From Clostridia bacterium (GTDB lineage: Bacteria > Bacillota > Clostridia > Monoglobales > Monoglobaceae), in assembly GCA_017456605.1 (NCBI GenBank), contig JAFTJA010000007.1:20403-84402 (forward strand): DNA of 64,000 nucleotides, in the 5' to 3' direction. Each line of letters opens with the position of its first letter. Within the stretch, counting starts at the first letter, position 1. A program made the position numbers and the translations under genes. This document shows, piece after piece, positions 19,252-27,777 of this stretch. Under the pieces are notes generated by a model. That model did not search any database, had not been told where the DNA came from, and saw only the letters and a program-made list of their open reading frames with translations.

Positions 19252-21870
19252 TTATATATTATCAGCTTTTGCCTTGAGGGCATAAAGCTTTGTAAGCGCC
19301 TCCATGGGCGACATAGTATCAAGGCTCAGCGCCTTTATTTCAGCCACAATCTCGTTTTCTTCAAATCCGGCAAAGCTCAGCTGGTCAAAATCTTCATCGT
19401 GCTTCACTTTCTTCGACGCTTTCGGAACAGAAATACCATTCCTTTCGTTTCCGTCACGAATTTCAAGGGCTTTCAGAATTTCTTTGGCACGCTTTGTGAC
19501 GTCCTTTTTAACTCCCGCCAGAGCCGCAACCTCAATTCCATAGCTTCCGTCTGCGCCGCCGCGAATGATTTTTCTTAAGAAAGTTATGTCATCGCCGTGC
19601 TTTTTAACAGCAATACAATAATTCTTCACTCCGTCAATTTGACTTTCAAGCTCGGTCAGTTCGTGGTAATGCGTTGCAAACAGCGTTTTTGCACCGCACT
19701 TATTTTTGTTTGCCATATATTCAACAACTGCCCAGGCAATACTGAGTCCGTCATATGTGCTCGTGCCTCTGCCTATTTCATCAAGAATAACCAAGCTGCC
19801 TTTCGTGGCATTGTCAAGGATATACGCGACCTCATTCATCTCTACCATAAAGGTACTTTGTCCGGCTGACAAATCATCCGATGCGCCAACACGGGTAAAT
19901 ATCTTGTCCACAACCCCGATTTTCGCAGATGACGCCGGTACAAAAGAACCCATTTGCGCCATAAGCACGATTAAAGCCGTTTGTCTCATATATGTCGATT
20001 TCCCCGCCATATTCGGTCCCGTGATAATCGCAAGCTGTCTTGCCTTTCCGTCAAGCTCGGTATCGTTGGGGATGAACATGCTTGTTATATTTTCAATAAC
20101 GGGATGTCTTCCGTCCTTGATGGTTATTTCATCTTCCATATTCATATCAGGCATAACATATCTGTTTTTTTCTGCTACATATGCTAACGAACACAAGACA
20201 TCAAGATTTGCTATTGCATGAGCCGTAAGCTGAATTCTTGCTATCTGGTCACCCACAAGGTCACGGACCTTGCAGAAAATGTCATATTCCAGTGCTACAA
20301 TCTCGCTTTCTGCCTCCACAATTTTTTCTTCAATTTCCTTTATCTGTGGTGTTATATAGCGTTCGCCGTTTGAGAGCGTCTGTTTTCTCACAAAATAATC
20401 AGGCACATCTTTTGCATTTTGCTTGCTTATTTCAAGATAATATCCAAAAACCCGGTTATATCCCACTTTGATATTTTTTATTCCGGTTTTTTCTTTTTCT
20501 TCCTCAGCAAAATCATTTATCCATTTTACGCCGTTTTTGATAACCTCACGTCTTGCATCAACCTCACGGCTGAAGCCATCACGAATGAGATTTCCCTCTC
20601 TCAAAGTTATGGGAGGGTCGGGATTTATTGAATCTTCAATGATTTTTTTCACATCCGAAAGCTCGTCAAGCTGACTTTCAAGCCTCTGTAAAACCCCGGC
20701 TTTGCAGTTCTTCAAAAGCTCCTTTATTCGTGGGAGCGAAGAAAACGACTGGGCAAGTGCCAACAAATCACGACACTTTGCCGTTTTATATGTAATCCTC
20801 GACACAAGCCTTTCAATATCCTGAATTTCCTTAAGCCCATCCACCATTTCCTGTCTTGCGATGGGGTTTTTAAGCAATTCGTCAACCGCTTTGTGACGGT
20901 TTTGAATTTTGGCACAATTTGCCAACGGCATGGTTATCCATTTTCGCATAAGTCGGCTGCCCATAGACGTTTTTGTCTTATTCAGCACCGCAAAAAGACT
21001 GCCCTTGGTCTTTTTGTCGCGCATGGTCTCAAGCAGTTCAAGATTTCTTATGCTGTAAAGGTCAATGGCCATATATTCCTGACTTTCAACAACGGTCACC
21101 TGGCGAAGATTTGAAAGCTCGGTCTTTTGGGTGTCAGCCAAAAATTCAATCAAAGCACCAAGGCTCCGCACAGCATAGCCTTTTTCAAAAAGCCCGCTAC
21201 TTGCTTCTCCGAACTTTTCTCTGACGGTTTTTTCGGCGCTTTCTCTTTCAAAACACTGATCAAAATAACTCCTTGTCACACACTCGAACCGGTCTGCCAC
21301 CATGTCCACCAAAGCCCGGTTTTCAAAAGCCTTTTGGCTAAAAACCACCTCGGACGGATTGAATCTGCTTATTTCATTGAGCAGCTGAATTTCAAGGCCT
21401 TCTCCCTCAAACTCATTTACTGAAATTTCACCCGTTGAAATATCAACAAAAGCAATTCCCGCACCACTGTCCTCAACAAAAACAGAAGCAAGATAATTGT
21501 TTTTTGTGTCGTCAAGTGCCTCTGCATCCATAATCGTTCCGGCGCTGACCACTCTCACAACCTCACGCCTCACTATTCCCTTGGTCTGGGATGGGTCCTC
21601 GGTCTGCTCACAAATGGCGACGGTATATCCGTTCTCCACCAATTTTGCTATATAGCTATCCACCGCATGAAACGGCACGCCGCACATGGGCGCCCGTTCC
21701 TCCTGACCGCAATCTCTGCCCGTCAAAGTAATTTCCAAAACCCTTGACGCAATCTTGGCATCCTCAAAAAACATCTCATAAAAATCTCCAAGACGGTACA
21801 TCAGTATGGCGTCTTTATATTGGTTCTTGATTTCAAAATACTGACGCATCATAGGCGTAAATTCAGCCAT
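19252..21870 (-). CDS. mutS: DNA mismatch repair protein MutS
   Basis: ATG 21870 follows AAGGGGG and gives MAEFTPMMRQYFEIKN; the frame extends to 21900 but the SD fixes the shorter start. The 872-residue protein has the mismatch-recognition region with the GDFYEMF motif containing the wedge Phe, the connector, lever and clamp domains, and the ATPase domain with Walker A GPNMAGKSTYM, DEIGRGTSTYDG and ATHYHEL. A C-terminal helix-turn-helix dimerisation segment is present. It forms the mismatch-repair pair with the next gene, mutL. Confidence 0.98.
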   Translation of the reverse strand: MAEFTPMMRQYFEIKNQYKDAILMYRLGDFYEMFFEDAKIASRVLEITLTGRDCGQEERAPMCGVPFHAVDSYIAKLVENGYTVAICEQTEDPSQTKGIVRREVVRVVSAGTIMDAEALDDTKNNYLASVFVEDSGAGIAFVDISTGEISVNEFEGEGLEIQLLNEISRFNPSEVVFSQKAFENRALVDMVADRFECVTRSYFDQCFERESAEKTVREKFGEASSGLFEKGYAVRSLGALIEFLADTQKTELSNLRQVTVVESQEYMAIDLYSIRNLELLETMRDKKTKGSLFAVLNKTKTSMGSRLMRKWITMPLANCAKIQNRHKAVDELLKNPIARQEMVDGLKEIQDIERLVSRITYKTAKCRDLLALAQSFSSLPRIKELLKNCKAGVLQRLESQLDELSDVKKIIEDSINPDPPITLREGNLIRDGFSREVDARREVIKNGVKWINDFAEEEKEKTGIKNIKVGYNRVFGYYLEISKQNAKDVPDYFVRKQTLSNGERYITPQIKEIEEKIVEAESEIVALEYDIFCKVRDLVGDQIARIQLTAHAIANLDVLCSLAYVAEKNRYVMPDMNMEDEITIKDGRHPVIENITSMFIPNDTELDGKARQLAIITGPNMAGKSTYMRQTALIVLMAQMGSFVPASSAKIGVVDKIFTRVGASDDLSAGQSTFMVEMNEVAYILDNATKGSLVILDEIGRGTSTYDGLSIAWAVVEYMANKNKCGAKTLFATHYHELTELESQIDGVKNYCIAVKKHGDDITFLRKIIRGGADGSYGIEVAALAGVKKDVTKRAKEILKALEIRDGNERNGISVPKASKKVKHDEDFDQLSFAGFEENEIVAEIKALSLDTMSPMEALTKLYALKAKADNI

Positions 21871-21914
21871 TTTAAAGTCCCCCTTCTTTGCCTTTGGCAA
21901 AGCCTTATCCGTAT

Positions 21915-22319
21915 TTAATGACAGCTTGAGCAGCCTGAACAGTTTCCGCTGCAGCCACCCTCGCCGCTTGCGGTTTCCTGTCCGGTAATAAAATACGTAA
22001 GCACTGCATTTACCTGATTTACCATCATTTCAAACTCCCTGTCTGCATCAAGATATTCTGCAATAAGCTTATTTTCTACAATCTTCTCAAACTCTGCCTG
22101 AACATAATTCTTATATTCTTCAAGCTCTTCCTTTGTGGGGTCAGTGCCGCGGAGCTTTTCGGTTGCTGCCTTTCTGTTGTCGTTGTAGGTCTTAAGAATT
22201 GCCACCGCCTCGCTGTCTGCATTCATAGCGTCTGCTGCCTTTGTGACTCTTTGGCTTTCTTCACTTTCTGCAATCATAGTGCCCAGCTCCTGAGCCTTTT
22301 CAATAATCAAGTTTCGCAT
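21915..22319 (-). CDS. YlbF/YmcA-family protein with Cys-rich tail
   Basis: A 134-residue mostly helical protein of the YlbF/YmcA family, placed next to miaB exactly as ymcA is in Bacillus. There the family forms a complex with YaaT that binds iron-sulfur clusters and modulates RNase Y. The last 14 residues here (GGCSGNCSGCSSCH) hold four Cys and one His, a plausible metal or Fe-S ligand set. The helical body near residues 25-115 is typical of the family. Assignment to YlbF versus YmcA is not possible by eye. Confidence 0.85.
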   Translation of the reverse strand: MRNLIIEKAQELGTMIAESEESQRVTKAADAMNADSEAVAILKTYNDNRKAATEKLRGTDPTKEELEEYKNYVQAEFEKIVENKLIAEYLDADREFEMMVNQVNAVLTYFITGQETASGEGGCSGNCSGCSSCH

Positions 22320-22335
22320 TTATTTCTCCTCCATT

Positions 22336-23736
22336 TTAATCAATAATTTCGCCAATCAGCGACCAGGTTTTAATTTCTGTAATCCTCACATTCACTATTT
22401 CGCCCGTCATACCCTCTTCGCCGCGGAAATTCACAATCTTCCCGCCGTCGGTTCTTCCGCTCAAAAATTTGGGATTGGTTTTGCTCAGCCCCTCAACAAG
22501 CACCTTTTCACATCGTCCAAGGTAGGCATCATTTTTCCTTTTTGAAATTTCATTTTGGAACGCCACCATCCTTTCAAAGTTTTGGTGTTTTTCCTCTGCC
22601 GAAAGACAGTCTTCCATTTCTGCAGCAGGAGTGCCCTTGCGCTTTGAATAAATGAATGAAAAAATCATATCATATTCCACTTCCCGAAGGATTGACATTG
22701 TTTCTTCAAAATCTTCATTGGTTTCCCCCGGAAAGCCCACAATAATATCTGTGGTGAGAACAATATCCGGCATAGCCTGTCGCACTTTTCGCACAATATC
22801 CAGATATTTGTCTCTGGTATAGCTGCGGTTCATTTTTTTAAGTATTCTGTCCGAGCCACACTGCACCGGAAGATGCAGCTGTTTGCAGATTTTATCGTTT
22901 CGCGCCATAACACAGATAAGCTCGTCCGATATGTCTTTAGGATGCGATGTCATAAACCGTATTCGCTCAATGCCGTCAACGGTGCACACCTCTTCAAGAA
23001 GCTTTGCAAAGGAAATCCCGTCACTCAAATCATTCCCATAGGAATTCACATTCTGACCAAGAAGCATAACCTCTTTATACCCAAGGGCTGCTACCTCCCG
23101 CACTTCTTTCAGCACACTATCCACTGTTCTGCTGCGTTCTCTGCCTCTGACATAAGGAACGATGCAATATGTGCAAAAATTGTTGCAACCATACATAATA
23201 GGGATCTTCGCAAGCGGCGATTTTTCACGCTTTGTGGTTATTCCCTCAAAAATTTCGCCGTCACTTGTGTGAACATCAAAAGCCCTGCCGTTTTCCATTG
23301 CCTCTGCCAAAAGCTCAGGAAGTCTCCAAAGCGCATGAGTGCCAAAAACCATGTCAACATGCTTATATTTCTTTTTTATCTGCTCTGCGATATGTTCTTG
23401 TTGAACCATACACCCGCAAACGCCAATAATCAGTTCCGGCTTTTTTGCCTTAAGATGTTTGAGCGCGCCCAAATTTCCAAAAACACGAAGCTCCGCATTT
23501 TCACGGACAGCACAAGTATTATAAATTATCAAATCGGCATCCTTTGCATCCTCACAAAAGCCATAACCCATATCAAAGAGCATCCCTGAGATTCGCTCTG
23601 AATCATTCTCATTCTGCGCACAACCATAGGTCTCAACAAACGCCTTTGGCGAAGACGTTGCCCTTTCATTGACAAGTCGCATTTTTTGTATATATCCGCG
23701 CTGTTTTTCAATTTCAATATTGGTCAGTTTTTCCAA
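22336..23736 (-). CDS. miaB: tRNA-2-methylthio-N6-dimethylallyladenosine synthase
   Basis: MiaB is a radical-SAM methylthiotransferase acting on i6A37 of tRNA. The start is a TTG at 23736 with GAGGGGAG about 10 nt upstream. The 466-residue protein has the UPF0004 domain with three Cys (YGCAQNENDSE, NTCAVRENAE, GCMVQQ), the radical-SAM motif CNNFCTYC followed by IVPYVRGRERSR, and a C-terminal TRAM domain. It heads the 18-kb minus-strand run and has its own promoter. Confidence 0.96.
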   Translation of the reverse strand: MEKLTNIEIEKQRGYIQKMRLVNERATSSPKAFVETYGCAQNENDSERISGMLFDMGYGFCEDAKDADLIIYNTCAVRENAELRVFGNLGALKHLKAKKPELIIGVCGCMVQQEHIAEQIKKKYKHVDMVFGTHALWRLPELLAEAMENGRAFDVHTSDGEIFEGITTKREKSPLAKIPIMYGCNNFCTYCIVPYVRGRERSRTVDSVLKEVREVAALGYKEVMLLGQNVNSYGNDLSDGISFAKLLEEVCTVDGIERIRFMTSHPKDISDELICVMARNDKICKQLHLPVQCGSDRILKKMNRSYTRDKYLDIVRKVRQAMPDIVLTTDIIVGFPGETNEDFEETMSILREVEYDMIFSFIYSKRKGTPAAEMEDCLSAEEKHQNFERMVAFQNEISKRKNDAYLGRCEKVLVEGLSKTNPKFLSGRTDGGKIVNFRGEEGMTGEIVNVRITEIKTWSLIGEIID

Positions 23737-23775
23737 ACAAAAAACACTCCCCTCAATTTTAGCATATATATTTTT

Positions 23776-23804
23776 ATTATACTATTTCCGGAGTGTTTTT
23801 GCAA
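23776..23804 (-). promoter_or_regulatory. Promoter of the miaB-uvrA gene run
   Basis: On the minus strand TTGCAA (23804-23799), a 17-bp spacer and TATAAT (23781-23776) lie about 40 bp before the miaB start. A perfect 10-bp inverted repeat, AAAACACTCC (23741-23750) and GGAGTGTTTT (23790-23799), brackets the -10 and start site and may be an operator. Confidence 0.8.
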
Positions 23805-23839
23805 TAGGTTTTTTGCGATAAATGGTCAAAATCAGTGCT

Positions 23840-24205
23840 TTATTTTTGCTTGGGATTAAATATAAGCGCCGCCAGAAATCCAAAGAAAACCGATGCCGCA
23901 ATTCCTCCCGCAGCGCCCGTGACTCCGCCGGTGAATGCACCCAAAAAGCCCCGTTCTTCAATTCCTTTGAAAACCCCCTTTGCCAAGGTGTTCCCAAACC
24001 CTATGATGGGCACGGTTGCGCCGGCACCGCCCACTTCAATTATCTTGTCATAAAGTCCAAGCCCGCTCAAAACGACTCCCGCCACCACAAAGGCAACCAA
24101 AATTCTCGCCGGCGTCAGTTTTGTCTTGTCAATAAGAATTTGTGCAATGGCACAAAATACACCACCCACCCAGAACGCATTGAAAAATCTCATAAAAATT
24201 TCCAT
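23840..24205 (-). CDS. spoVAE: Stage V sporulation protein AE
   Basis: A 121-residue hydrophobic protein of the SpoVAC/SpoVAE family, part of the channel that moves calcium-dipicolinate into and out of the spore. ATG 24205 has GGGAG upstream; the frame extends into spoVAD. It shows the family pattern with GAGATVPIIGFGNTLAKG near the middle, resembling GAGTLVPITGFANAVV in SpoVAC. It lies 4 bp after spoVAD and is the last gene of the group. Confidence 0.93.
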   Translation of the reverse strand: MEIFMRFFNAFWVGGVFCAIAQILIDKTKLTPARILVAFVVAGVVLSGLGLYDKIIEVGGAGATVPIIGFGNTLAKGVFKGIEERGFLGAFTGGVTGAAGGIAASVFFGFLAALIFNPKQK

Positions 24206-24209
24206 AGCT

Positions 24210-25226
24210 TTACTCCCTTTCCGCCGAAATCGCCACCGCATGTGCAACCGACGGTATCGACTCCCCCTGAAGTGTTGACGTGGGGCTGAGCAGTGCCCCC
24301 GTACCCATAAAAAGTACGTTTTTGAGCTTTCCCGCCCGAATCATATCCATAATATATCCACAAAGCGTCACCGCACCACAGCCACAGCCCGACCCGCCTG
24401 CATGCATATCCTGTTTCCGGATATCAAAAATCATACAACCGCAGTCATCATAATTTTTTGAAACATCAAAACCCTTTTCCCGCATCAAATCCACAAGTAT
24501 CGACTTCCCCACAATTCCAAGATCGCCTGAAAGTATCAGGTCATAAAAATCAGGGCTTCTCCCCATATCCTCAAAATGTGCCGCCAAGGTATCCGCCGCA
24601 GCAGGCGCCATAGCAGCCCCCATATTGTTGGCATCCTTGATTCCCAAATCCACAACCTTCCCTGATGTAAAGTGGGTAATATACGGTCCGTCACCAGTTT
24701 CAGAAAGCAACACCGCCCCCGAACCGGTAACCGTCCACTGAGCCGTAGGCGTTCTCTGTCCCCCGTATTCCAAAGGGTTTCTGTACTGACGCTCAGCCGT
24801 GCAGAAATGGCTGGAAGTCACCGCAACCGAAAGGTCAGCATAGCCCCCGTCAATACTCATAGCCGCAAGTCCCATAGTCTCCGCCATGGTGGAACACGCC
24901 CCGTACACGCCCAAGAAAGGAATATCAAAGCTCATAAGCCCAAAAGTCGAGCCTATGCACTGATTAAGCAGGTCTCCCGCAAAAATATATTTCACATCCT
25001 TGGCATCAATCCCGGCCTTTTCAAGAGCACGACCGACAGCCGACTTTTGCATTTTGCTTTCTGTTTTTTCCCATGTGTCCTCTCCCCACTCGGCGTTTTC
25101 CATAATAATGTCAAAATGCGCCGCAAGCGGCCCCTCTGCCTCTTTTTGTCCCGCCACTGCCGCGGTTTTCAAAATGCTTACGCCCTTTGAAAACACAATC
25201 GTCTGCTTGCCAAGTCTTTTCTCCAT
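24210..25226 (-). CDS. spoVAD: Stage V sporulation protein AD
   Basis: A 338-residue soluble protein with a thiolase-like fold that binds dipicolinic acid for loading into the spore. Recognisable segments are GVYGACSTMAE and the C-terminal GCGCGAVTLCGY. It lies 14 bp after spoVAC and 4 bp before spoVAE, the conserved spoVA order. Members of this family lack thiolase activity. Confidence 0.96.
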   Translation of the reverse strand: MEKRLGKQTIVFSKGVSILKTAAVAGQKEAEGPLAAHFDIIMENAEWGEDTWEKTESKMQKSAVGRALEKAGIDAKDVKYIFAGDLLNQCIGSTFGLMSFDIPFLGVYGACSTMAETMGLAAMSIDGGYADLSVAVTSSHFCTAERQYRNPLEYGGQRTPTAQWTVTGSGAVLLSETGDGPYITHFTSGKVVDLGIKDANNMGAAMAPAAADTLAAHFEDMGRSPDFYDLILSGDLGIVGKSILVDLMREKGFDVSKNYDDCGCMIFDIRKQDMHAGGSGCGCGAVTLCGYIMDMIRAGKLKNVLFMGTGALLSPTSTLQGESIPSVAHAVAISAERE

Positions 25227-25240
25227 AAAGCTCGCCTCCC

Positions 25241-25690
25241 CTACTTTCCAAGTCCAAACAAATAATAAACAAGCCCCAAAACAATGGAGGCATTTATTCC
25301 ATAAACCAACACAGGTCCCGCAATAGTAAACATCTTGGCTGCAAGCCCCAGTACATACCCCTCCCGCTTAAACTCTATGGCAGGAGACACCACCGCATTG
25401 GCAAACCCCGTGATGGGCACCAGCGTTCCGGCACCGGCATACTTTGCAAGCTTGTGATAAAGGTTAAGTCCCGTAAAAAGTGCTCCCAAAAACACCATAG
25501 TTATTGGAACTGCCGTCTTCACACTTTCTTCATCCAGGTCAAACACCGCTTTATAAATTTCACCAAAGGCCTGTCCCACAACGCAAATAAGTCCTCCCAC
25601 CACAAACGCAATCAAAGTATTCTTCCAAAGCTTGCTGTTGGGCGACTTTTTCTGCACATAACTTAGATATTCCTGCTTTGTATAATCCAT
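25241..25690 (-). CDS. spoVAC: Stage V sporulation protein AC
   Basis: A 149-residue membrane protein of the SpoVA channel with four to five hydrophobic segments and GAGTLVPITGFANAVVSP in the middle. SpoVAC homologues form a mechanosensitive pore for dipicolinate release. It is the first gene of the group. GAGGGG precedes the ATG and a sigma-G-like promoter lies about 36 bp upstream, fitting forespore expression. Confidence 0.95.
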   Translation of the reverse strand: MDYTKQEYLSYVQKKSPNSKLWKNTLIAFVVGGLICVVGQAFGEIYKAVFDLDEESVKTAVPITMVFLGALFTGLNLYHKLAKYAGAGTLVPITGFANAVVSPAIEFKREGYVLGLAAKMFTIAGPVLVYGINASIVLGLVYYLFGLGK

Positions 25691-25725
25691 ATATGCCCCT
25701 CTTTTCTCAAAATTTCTGTTTTAAC

Positions 25726-25754
25726 TATTATCTGTATTTTTTGTGATTGTATGC
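25726..25754 (-). promoter_or_regulatory. Sigma-G-like promoter of spoVAC-spoVAD-spoVAE
   Basis: On the minus strand GCATA (25754-25750), a 17-bp gap and GATAATA (25732-25726) fit the forespore sigma-G consensus (GnATR, CATnnTA) with one mismatch. The predicted start is about 28 nt before the spoVAC ATG. Inverted copies of TTTAACTAT (25720-25728) and ATAGTTAAA (25760-25768) flank it. Confidence 0.6.
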
Positions 25755-25775
25755 ATTTTATAGTTAAACAAAAAA

Positions 25776-25824
25776 GGCTTCCCCTTAGAGGGGAAGCTGT
25801 CACCGCAGGTGACTGATGAGGTGT
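25776..25824 (+). repeat. Double-hairpin repeat, subfamily with GATGAGGTGT end
   Basis: A single copy of the dispersed repeat: hairpin 1 (GGCTTCCCC / GGGGAAGCT), hairpin 2 (GTCACC / GGTGAC) and a terminal GATGAGGTGT. It lies between spoVAC and malQ. The same architecture with different stem sequences recurs at 27327, 27722, 31926, 43118, 43186, 43281, 45735 and 45803. Confidence 0.75.
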
Positions 25825-25860
25825 AAATAACCTGCTTTCCCCTCCTCAGAGAAAACCCTT

Positions 25861-27291
25861 CTATATTCTGTTATAAATCTCATTAAGTCTTTTAAACCGC
25901 TTTTTATCAATGCCATCAATCTGTTCTTTTGTCACGCGGTAACGCCAGTTATTTTCCGCCCTGCCGGGGGAGTTGAGCCGGGTATCCGAGCCATAACCCA
26001 GAATATCCTGAATGGGGAATATTACAGTCCCTGCCGAGCTTGCCCAGATTGTGCGGAGCATAGCGTCGAGCCCGTTGCCCCAATCGGAGGAAGTATATCC
26101 GCAATATTCAAGTATCTCGCGGCGGTTTTCCTCATCAAGCTCCCAAAGATAGCCAAGCAGGGTGTTGTTGTCATGAGTTCCGCTGTAAGCGATACAGTTT
26201 TCCTTGTAGTTGTGAGGCTTGTGGGTGGACTCCCCGCCAAAGAAACCAAACTGAAATACCCTCATGCCGGGGAAGCCGCTTTCCTCAACCAAAGCCTCAA
26301 CCTCTTTCGTGATATGCCCCAAGTCTTCTGCAATTATCAGCTTTTCTCCGGCAACAGCTCTGATTTTTTTAATCAAATCCATACCTGGCCCCTTTATCCA
26401 TTTGCCATTTTTAGCGGTTTTTTCATCAGCGGGAACCGCCCAGAACGACTCAAGTGCACGAAAATGGTCAATCCGAAGACCATCAAAGAGTTCAAGGGAC
26501 GCCGACACACGATCTTCCCACCAGCGATATCCGTCCTCTTTCATCTTTGACCAGTCGTATAATGGATTGCCCCAAAGCTGACCGTCCGCCGTGAAATAGT
26601 CAGGAGGGACACCTGCAACCGAGGTGGGATAGCCTTTTTCATCAAGCAAGAACAAATCAGGATTAAAATACACATCTGCGCTGTCGGGTGATACATAAAT
26701 TGGCATATCTCCAATAATCTCAATGCCTTGCTCATTGGCATATTCTTTTACCTCTTTCCACTGGTTGAAAAATTCATACTGAATAAATTCCCATGCGAAA
26801 AGGATATCCGCGTCAATATTTGATATAGTCCATTCCTGCCACTCCTTTTGGTCGTTGGCAGTTTTAAGTGCCATAAACTTGCAGAAGTTTTCTATGTAAG
26901 GTCTCTCCGAAATAAACTCTTCAATCTCTCGTCTGTCATTTACTCGTTTTGATGCTGTCATAAGCAAAAAGATACGTTCTTCCCGAAGCCTCTCAAATTC
27001 GCAAAGATAGGGTGTGGTTTGATTTGCACCCTCCAGCTCCTCTTTGGTTATCAAACCCTTGTCAAAAAGTTTTTCAAGGTCAATGAAATAGGGATTTCCC
27101 GCAAAGGTGGAATAGGATTTGTAGGGCGAATTGAAATCATCCACAGGGCAAAAAGGTAGCACCTGCCAATATGAAAATCCGCACTCCGCCAAAAAATCAA
27201 TAAATTCCCGTGCCGCCTTGCCAAATCCGCCGCAGGAATAGTCTCCCCAAAGGGATGAAATATGCATAAGTACTCCACTTTTTCGTTTCAA
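25861..27291 (-). CDS. malQ: 4-alpha-glucanotransferase (amylomaltase)
   Basis: GH77 enzyme that transfers alpha-1,4-glucan segments between maltooligosaccharides in the cytoplasm. The TTG at 27291 after GGGGGG (8-nt gap) gives MKRKSGVLMHISSLWGDYS, the family N-terminus. The ATG at 27324 would need a start at the edge of a repeat and is less likely. The 476-residue protein shows catalytic Asp in DGLRIDHFRAL, Glu in IIAEDLGHI and the third acid in SGTHDNNTLLGY. A DUF559 repeat-bounded cassette occupies its 5' leader, so it may be transcribed through that cassette. Confidence 0.93.
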   Translation of the reverse strand: MKRKSGVLMHISSLWGDYSCGGFGKAAREFIDFLAECGFSYWQVLPFCPVDDFNSPYKSYSTFAGNPYFIDLEKLFDKGLITKEELEGANQTTPYLCEFERLREERIFLLMTASKRVNDRREIEEFISERPYIENFCKFMALKTANDQKEWQEWTISNIDADILFAWEFIQYEFFNQWKEVKEYANEQGIEIIGDMPIYVSPDSADVYFNPDLFLLDEKGYPTSVAGVPPDYFTADGQLWGNPLYDWSKMKEDGYRWWEDRVSASLELFDGLRIDHFRALESFWAVPADEKTAKNGKWIKGPGMDLIKKIRAVAGEKLIIAEDLGHITKEVEALVEESGFPGMRVFQFGFFGGESTHKPHNYKENCIAYSGTHDNNTLLGYLWELDEENRREILEYCGYTSSDWGNGLDAMLRTIWASSAGTVIFPIQDILGYGSDTRLNSPGRAENNWRYRVTKEQIDGIDKKRFKRLNEIYNRI

Positions 27292-27326
27292 AGTTATATC
27301 CCCCCATTTGTTATTTTTTTGCATTA

Positions 27327-27376
27327 GGCTCCCTTGTGTAAAGGGAGCTGTCAGCTCTGCTGACTGAGGGATTGTT
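27327..27376 (+). repeat. Inverted terminal repeat, malQ side
   Basis: Hairpin 1 is GGCTCCCTT / AAGGGAGC, hairpin 2 is GTCAGC / GCTGAC, and the inner end is GAGGGATTGT. Read on the minus strand it encodes the C-terminus VKQSLSQQS and the stop of the DUF559 gene. Confidence 0.75.
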
Positions 27377-27719
27377 TAACCATATCATCTATGTACATAC
27401 AAACCCCTTCAAAATTCCTAATAATATCAATATTTGATATCCTAACAACCGTTATGCCGTATCCTTTTAAATATTCTGTTCTTTCTTTATCATATTTTTT
27501 ACCATTATTTTCATAATGTTGTGATCCATCAAGTTCAATAACCAAATTAGCTTTTGCACAATAAAAATCCGCTATATATTTGCCTAATATCTTTTGTCTT
27601 ATAAAACGGATAGGATAATTTTTCAAAAAGTCATACCAAAGATGTCTTTCTTCTTTTGTCATATTCTTTCTCAAACTTTTTGCAAGCGGTAATAATTTTT
27701 TATTGTGCTTTCTTTCCAT
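27351..27719 (-). CDS. DUF559 (Vsr-like) endonuclease-domain protein
   Basis: A 122-residue protein of the DUF559 family, which has the PD-(D/E)xK fold of very-short-patch repair nucleases. KYIADFYCAKANLVIELDG (about residues 47-65) carries the Asp and the E-x-D of the active site; MTKEERHLWYDFLK is the typical N-terminal helix. Start ATG 27719 has GGAGGG 7 nt upstream inside the flanking repeat, and the stop is inside the opposite repeat. Function in DNA cutting is inferred from the fold. Lower G+C than malQ suggests acquisition. Confidence 0.88.
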   Translation of the reverse strand: MERKHNKKLLPLAKSLRKNMTKEERHLWYDFLKNYPIRFIRQKILGKYIADFYCAKANLVIELDGSQHYENNGKKYDKERTEYLKGYGITVVRISNIDIIRNFEGVCMYIDDMVKQSLSQQS

Positions 27720-27721
27720 CT

Positions 27722-27770
27722 ACAATCCCTCCACCGCAAGCGGTCCCCCTCCCTTTACACAAGGGAGGCT
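27722..27770 (-). repeat. Inverted terminal repeat, upstream side of DUF559 gene
   Basis: On the minus strand: CCTCCCTT / AAGGGAGG hairpin, an ACCGC / GCGGT hairpin and the inner end GGAGGGATTGT, which holds the SD of the DUF559 gene. It shares its outer hairpin and inner end with 27327-27376 but not the middle hairpin. Confidence 0.75.
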
Positions 27771-27777
27771 AAGTATT

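Larger units (their letters stand above)
27327..27770. mobile_element. Repeat-bounded DUF559 cassette (candidate mobile element)
   Basis: Two double-hairpin repeats in inverted orientation (27327-27376 and 27722-27770) enclose a single gene for a DUF559 nuclease. Their outer ends share TTAG then CTCCCTTGTGTAAAGGGAG and their inner ends share GAGGGATTGT, while the middle hairpins differ. On the minus strand the upstream repeat provides the gene's Shine-Dalgarno (GGAGGG) and the downstream repeat encodes its last nine codons and stop. The unit sits between a promoter (27778-27806) and the SD of malQ. Mobility is inferred; no target duplication is clear. Confidence 0.55.

Noticed and set aside
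27292..27324. ATG 27324 as the malQ start
   Set aside because: It lies at the repeat edge; the family N-terminus and a strong SD fit TTG 27291.
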